DNA of 16,411 nt from Micavibrio sp964400125 (lineage in GTDB: Bacteria > Pseudomonadota > Alphaproteobacteria > Micavibrionales > Micavibrionaceae): contig CAYNSR010000027.1 in the NCBI GenBank assembly GCA_964400125.1, forward strand, positions 1-16,411. Direction: 5' to 3'. The notes below the pieces were generated by a model. The model was not told the DNA's origin, made no database searches, and was given only the letters and a program-made list of their open reading frames with translations. Each line of letters begins with the position of its first letter. Positions within the stretch are counted from its first letter, which is position 1. Position numbers and translations under genes: made by a program. Of this stretch, positions 13,768 to 16,411 are shown in pieces.

Positions 13768-14325
13768 ATGAGCGAAATCCAGACAAAGAACAGCACCCCG
13801 GTCGCCACGGTCGAGCGCATGACGGAACTCGACCCCGCCGATATGAACGACCTGTGCGATGCCACAGATGCCGCGATCGAAGGCGGCGGCGGTTTCGGCT
13901 GGTCGAAGCTGCCCTCGCGCGATCTGCTCGAACGCTTCTGGCGCGGCGTCGTTGCCATGCCTTCGCGCATGTTGTTCGTGGCCCGGCTTGACGGCGTCAT
14001 CTGCGGCACGGCGCAATTGCTTCTGCCCGCCCGCAACAACGAGGCGCAAAGCTTCGCCGCGACCATGACCACGGTTTTCATTGCGCCATGGGCGCGGGGT
14101 CAGGGCCTGTCGCGCCGTCTGGTGGAAACCATCGAACGGGCCGCCCGCGAAGAGGGCATCGGCGTTATCAATCTCGACGTCCGCGAAACCCAGCAGGCCG
14201 CCATCCGGCTTTACGAAAGTCTGGGCTATGTCCATTTCGGCACCAACCCGGTCTATGCCCGCCTCGACGGGCAGATCATCTCCGGGCGCTATTACTACAA
14301 GGTCATCGACCCCGCCTTGGGGTGA
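13768..14325 (+). CDS. GNAT-family N-acetyltransferase
   Basis: A 185-aa Gcn5-related acetyltransferase. The acetyl-CoA pyrophosphate loop is in TTVFIAPWARGQGLSRRLVETIE: the R-G-Q-G-L-S stretch at residues 110-115 fits Q/R-x-x-G-x-G/A except that the last position is Ser. Motif B is INLDVRETQQAAIRLYESLGYVHFGT (about 134-159). It therefore acetylates an unknown amine, protein N-terminus or small molecule. I chose ATG 13768 (MSEIQTKN), preceded by GAGGG at about 8 nt. The open frame extending to 13717 lacks a convincing start. It is the first gene of the plus-strand set followed by pirin (97 nt gap). Confidence 0.9.
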   Translation: MSEIQTKNSTPVATVERMTELDPADMNDLCDATDAAIEGGGGFGWSKLPSRDLLERFWRGVVAMPSRMLFVARLDGVICGTAQLLLPARNNEAQSFAATMTTVFIAPWARGQGLSRRLVETIERAAREEGIGVINLDVRETQQAAIRLYESLGYVHFGTNPVYARLDGQIISGRYYYKVIDPALG

Positions 14326-14382
14326 GGTGATCCGGAACCCCGCCGCCGCCGTACAAGCAGGATATGTTCTTTTTGCAGTACC

Positions 14383-14406
14383 CTCCCGCCTTCACAGGGG
14401 CGGGGG
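14383..14406 (+). promoter_or_regulatory. GC-rich hairpin overlapping the pirin ribosome-binding site
   Basis: In RNA, 14383-14390 pairs with 14399-14406 (8 bp including one G-U) across an 8-nt loop. The pyrimidine arm CTCCCGCC faces the purine run that continues into GGAGGAGGAG (14405-14414), the pirin Shine-Dalgarno. The pairing covers only the edge of that site, so any effect on translation may be slight. With no T-run after it, it is not a standard terminator. Confidence 0.4.
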
Positions 14407-14422
14407 AGGAGGAGTTTCCATC

Positions 14423-15118
14423 ATGCTGACGCCGTTTCGCTTCAACGATCTGGGCCACTTTCAAAACGACTGGCTCGATACACGCTATCATTTCAGCTTT
14501 TCCGACTATCATAACCCGGACCGCATGGGTTTCGGGGCGCTGCGCGTCGTCAACGACGACACCGTCCGGGCCGGGCGCGGTTTCGGGTTTCACCCGCATC
14601 GCGACATGGAAATCATCACCTATGTGCGCAAGGGCACCATCATTCACCGCGACAGCCTCGGCCATGAGGGCCGCACCGGGGCCGGGGACGTTCAGGTCAT
14701 GTCCGCCGGGCGCGGCATCCGCCATGCCGAACACAGCGACGCGGCGGAAGACACGGTTTTGTTTCAGATCTGGATTCACCCGCGTGAACGCGGCTTGACC
14801 CCGCGCTGGGACCAGAAGGCCTTCCCGCAGGCCCCCGTCAACGAAAACCTCAACCTGCTGGTCTCGGGCCGGGCGGAAGACGCGGGCAAGGGAGCCTTGC
14901 TGATCCATCAGGACGCCACCCTCCATGGCGGCAAAATGACCGCCGGAACGACCTTGACCCATGCGCTCGAACGCCCGGCCTATATCGTGGTGGCCGCAGG
15001 CCGCATTACAGCCAACGGCATCGTCCTGCATGCCGGGGACGGCGCGGAAGTGACAGACGAAAGCGCCCTGACCCTGCACGCCGACAGCGATGCGGAATTG
15101 CTGGTCATCGGGGTCTGA
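14423..15118 (+). CDS. Pirin family protein (YhhW-like)
   Basis: A 231-aa bicupin of the pirin family, the same length as E. coli YhhW. The metal ligands are in place: His57 and His59 in GFHPHRDMEI, and His101 and Glu103 in GIRHAEHS, spacing that matches the characterised quercetin 2,3-dioxygenase-like pirins. The enzyme probably binds Fe(II) or another divalent metal; the physiological substrate of bacterial pirins is mostly unknown. ATG 14423 has GGAGGAGGAG about 8-10 nt upstream. The open frame reaching back to 14081 lies inside the GNAT gene in another frame and is not used. It is followed after 72 nt by the HIT gene on the same strand. Confidence 0.95.
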   Translation: MLTPFRFNDLGHFQNDWLDTRYHFSFSDYHNPDRMGFGALRVVNDDTVRAGRGFGFHPHRDMEIITYVRKGTIIHRDSLGHEGRTGAGDVQVMSAGRGIRHAEHSDAAEDTVLFQIWIHPRERGLTPRWDQKAFPQAPVNENLNLLVSGRAEDAGKGALLIHQDATLHGGKMTAGTTLTHALERPAYIVVAAGRITANGIVLHAGDGAEVTDESALTLHADSDAELLVIGV

Positions 15119-15140
15119 GGCCAAAGGTCCGCCTGCGCGT

Positions 15141-15189
15141 TGCATTCCTCCTGATTCGTGATACATCTTTTCCGGTCAGGAGGAATGCA
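15141..15189 (+). promoter_or_regulatory. 14-bp stem-loop that sequesters the HIT-gene Shine-Dalgarno
   Basis: TGCATTCCTCCTGA at 15141-15154 is the exact reverse complement of TCAGGAGGAATGCA at 15176-15189; the loop is 21 nt, and a U-G pair (15155/15175) could extend the stem in RNA. The right arm contains AGGAGG (15178-15183), the ribosome site placed 7 nt before the HIT start at 15191, and the left arm supplies the anti-Shine-Dalgarno CCTCCT. In any transcript coming from the pirin gene the site would be buried. Confidence 0.75.
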
Positions 15190-15190
15190 C

Positions 15191-15550
15191 ATGACCTACG
15201 ATCCGCATAATATTTTCGCGAAAATCCTGCGCAAGGAAATCCCGTGCGCCCCGGTCTATGAAGACGAATATGTGCTGGCGTTTAACGACATCCACCCCCG
15301 GGCCCCGGTGCATGTGCTGGTCGTGCCGAAGGGGCCGTTTGAATCGCTGACCGATTTTTCGCAATCGGCCTCGCCCGAGGAACTGGCCGCTTTTTTCCGC
15401 GCCGTCGGGGTTATCGTCACGCAATTGGGGCTGGACAAGGCGGGCTACCGCACCATCGCCAATGCCGGACTCAATGGCGGGCAGGAAGTCCCGCATTTCC
15501 ACCTGCATATTCTGGCCGGACGGCCGCTGGGGCCGATGCTGTCGGATTAA
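15191..15550 (+). CDS. Histidine triad (HIT) nucleotide-binding protein, HinT-like
   Basis: A 119-aa HIT-family protein. The fold is typical from start to end: IFAKILRKEIPCAPVYEDEYVLAF, then HPRAPVHVLVVPK, then the active-site triad HFHLHIL with His102, His104 and His106. HinT-type proteins hydrolyse AMP from amine phosphoramidates such as adenosine 5'-monophosphoramidate. I chose ATG 15191, which sits 7 nt after a perfect AGGAGG. ATG 15185 is only 1 nt after it, and a GTG at 15158 lies in the loop of the hairpin. The ribosome site is buried in a 14-bp stem. The stop overlaps the stop of the convergent gene in a shared TTAA (15547-15550). Confidence 0.95.
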   Translation: MTYDPHNIFAKILRKEIPCAPVYEDEYVLAFNDIHPRAPVHVLVVPKGPFESLTDFSQSASPEELAAFFRAVGVIVTQLGLDKAGYRTIANAGLNGGQEVPHFHLHILAGRPLGPMLSD

Positions 15551-16140
15551 TGCGGCTTCGGGGTCAGGGGGAAGACGATGACATTGCCCCCGACCTGCAC
15601 GTCGCGGATATGTGGCGTGTGCCGTTCCCGGTTCTGCGCCGCCCCGTCCTCCGCCTGCAGGGCGAGCGTTTCGACAAAGGCCTGCGCGTTCTGGCTCAGG
15701 ATGTCACAAAGCACGGCGGAATCGGTCGTCTCGATCAACTGAGCGCGCAGCGCATCAAGCAAATCGGCCAAAGCCTCGAAATCTTCCGGCATCTGTTCCA
15801 GCAAATCCAGCACCTGCCGTTCATGCGAATGGTTCAGGCGGCGGTCGGCATTGGCCAGCCACAAGGGCCCGTATTCATGCACGATACGGCTGGCTTCAAA
15901 CGCCAGACTTCCCGCAATCGGCAGGTCCTGCGCGTGCCTTTCCGCCACATGCGCGGCGCACAGGGCAATGCACAGCAGCGCCGTATCCGGGTGCAGTTCG
16001 GCAATCATCACATCAAGGGTATAGCGGGCGGTTTCGTCGAGTTCGTCATGCCCGTGAACGATCTCGTGCACCGCCACCGGTGCGACCAGATCATGATGCA
16101 GGCGAATCAGCTCCCGTTCGCTCAAAACCAGTTGTTGCAT
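15547..16140 (-). CDS. Hypothetical helical protein, 197 aa
   Basis: I do not recognise this family. The sequence is acidic, His-rich and predicted mostly helical (LIRLHHDLVAPVAVHEIVHGHDELDETARYTLDVMIAEL, then QMPEDFEALADLLDALRAQL), with no signal peptide and no clear membrane span. It ends in a beta-like stretch, VGGNVIVFPLTPKPH. A GGGATGGGGTG purine run lies about 9 nt before ATG 16140. It is convergent with the HIT gene and shares its stop region. Upstream and divergent is the fragment of comM. Helical bundle and regulatory roles are possible, but nothing in the sequence decides it. Confidence 0.7.
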   Translation of the reverse strand: MQQLVLSERELIRLHHDLVAPVAVHEIVHGHDELDETARYTLDVMIAELHPDTALLCIALCAAHVAERHAQDLPIAGSLAFEASRIVHEYGPLWLANADRRLNHSHERQVLDLLEQMPEDFEALADLLDALRAQLIETTDSAVLCDILSQNAQAFVETLALQAEDGAAQNRERHTPHIRDVQVGGNVIVFPLTPKPH

Positions 16141-16229
16141 CCCGTATCACCCCATCCCTTCGAAAAAGCCCCACAGCGTCCTTTCATCTTGCGCCGATGT
16201 CGTGAAAATCCTGTTAACGGGGCGTTTTC

Positions 16230-16331
16230 GTCGCACACATTAACACCGTCGTCTTTCATGGCGTCGACGTTCAAAGCGTCGATGTGCAGGTGCAGATTTC
16301 CGGCGGCCTGCCCGCTTTCACGATTGTTGGG
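16230..16331 (+). pseudogene. Fragment of comM / magnesium chelatase-like ATPase (YifB) N-terminus
   Basis: The plus frame reads VAHINTVVFHGVDVQSVDV, then QVQISGGLPAFTIVG, which matches the N-terminal domain of ComM/YifB (normally followed by LPDKAV). After G at 16331 the similarity ends, and the frame stops at 16371-16373. No ATG, GTG or TTG occurs in frame between the upstream stop at 16215-16217 and the homologous segment; where the initiator Met is expected there is TTC. The gene is therefore truncated on its C-terminal side and apparently lacks a start. ComM is a hexameric helicase promoting branch migration in natural transformation. The break coincides with IS-like sequence. Confidence 0.7.
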
Positions 16332-16411
16332 CCTATTAAACCCCGACAAAAATTTTGGGGCTGTCCTAGATAACTAGCCGCGAGGCTGGGATTATGCATA
16401 CTAATAGTATG
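16332..16411. mobile_element. Possible edge of an insertion sequence or other repeat
   Basis: Right after the comM homology the composition shifts to AT-rich. An interrupted palindrome lies at 16341-16360 (CCCC, GAC, AAAAATTTTGGGG), then GGGGCTGTCCTAGATAAC, wording that resembles the termini of IS5-type elements from memory, then GAGG about 8 nt before an ATG at 16394, and finally the palindrome CATACTAATAGTATG (16397-16411) reaching the window edge. No transposase can be read because the window ends. This could equally be a non-IS repeat or an assembly join. Confidence 0.3.

Noticed and set aside
14081..14422. Long upstream extension of the pirin frame
   Set aside because: It overlaps the GNAT gene in another frame; the strong GGAGGAGGAG site and pirin homology both place the start at 14423.
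15550..16377. Plus-strand frame of 275 aa antisense to the 15547-16140 gene
   Set aside because: It is antisense to a gene with a better start and composition; only its region after 16218, in a different frame, shows comM homology.
1..16411. CRISPR arrays, tRNA/rRNA genes, toxin-antitoxin pairs, defence islands
   Set aside because: No regularly spaced repeats beyond the two-copy unit, no cloverleaf or rRNA-like sequence, and no recognisable toxin, nuclease or defence gene set.

Overview
The window reads as a compact, GC-rich stretch of an alphaproteobacterial chromosome. I infer this from the NDUFA9-like complex I assembly protein, the N-terminus of RsmA (SDPLDSQPPLRDVI then FGQNFLLD), the UvrD/PcrA sequence and the dispersed palindromes. 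I cannot place it below class level. There are 18 credible protein genes and one broken gene. I see no rRNA, tRNA, CRISPR array or intact insertion sequence. Both ends look repeat-like (a 14-bp tandem duplication on the left, a broken comM running into IS-like sequence on the right), so the window may be a contig bounded by repeats.

Layout. 1-1441: a repeat-rich edge, an unrecognised 249-aa protein (-) and a small two-helix membrane protein (+). 1422-4768: an alpha/beta hydrolase (-), diverging from a GT4 and a GT9 glycosyltransferase (+, probably LPS-core type), which meet a convergent ArsR regulator (-). 5040-9197: a five-gene operon on the minus strand, in transcription order NDUFA9-like protein, SurA-like periplasmic PPIase, RsmA/KsgA rRNA dimethyltransferase, cytidylate-kinase-family protein and short-chain dehydrogenase. 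Its genes abut or overlap, and a plausible promoter lies at 9235-9263. 9409-9780: a lone small membrane protein with T-ending codon use unlike its neighbours. 9874-9946: a perfect 27-bp dispersed palindrome that supplies the last codons and the stop of uvrD/pcrA. 9931-13605: uvrD/pcrA preceded by a lipoprotein carrying a trypsin-like protease domain (both -). 13768-15550: GNAT acetyltransferase, pirin and HIT protein (+). 15547-16140: an unrecognised helical protein (-). 16230-16331: a fragment of comM.

Working together: surA, rsmA and the NDUFA9-like gene are housekeeping functions (envelope protein folding, ribosome maturation, respiratory complex assembly) read as one transcript. The glycosyltransferase pair would act on a cell-surface glycan. 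The GNAT-pirin-HIT set looks like a small metabolic or stress operon.

I did not find a clear new defence or mobile system. The signals most worth following are regulatory and structural: a 14-bp stem that hides the Shine-Dalgarno of the HIT gene, a possible leaderless promoter for uvrD, an A9 run in the kinase/dehydrogenase overlap where losing one A would fuse the two proteins, the repeat-derived uvrD C-terminus, three pairs of genes overlapping tail to tail, and the lipoprotein-protease architecture.
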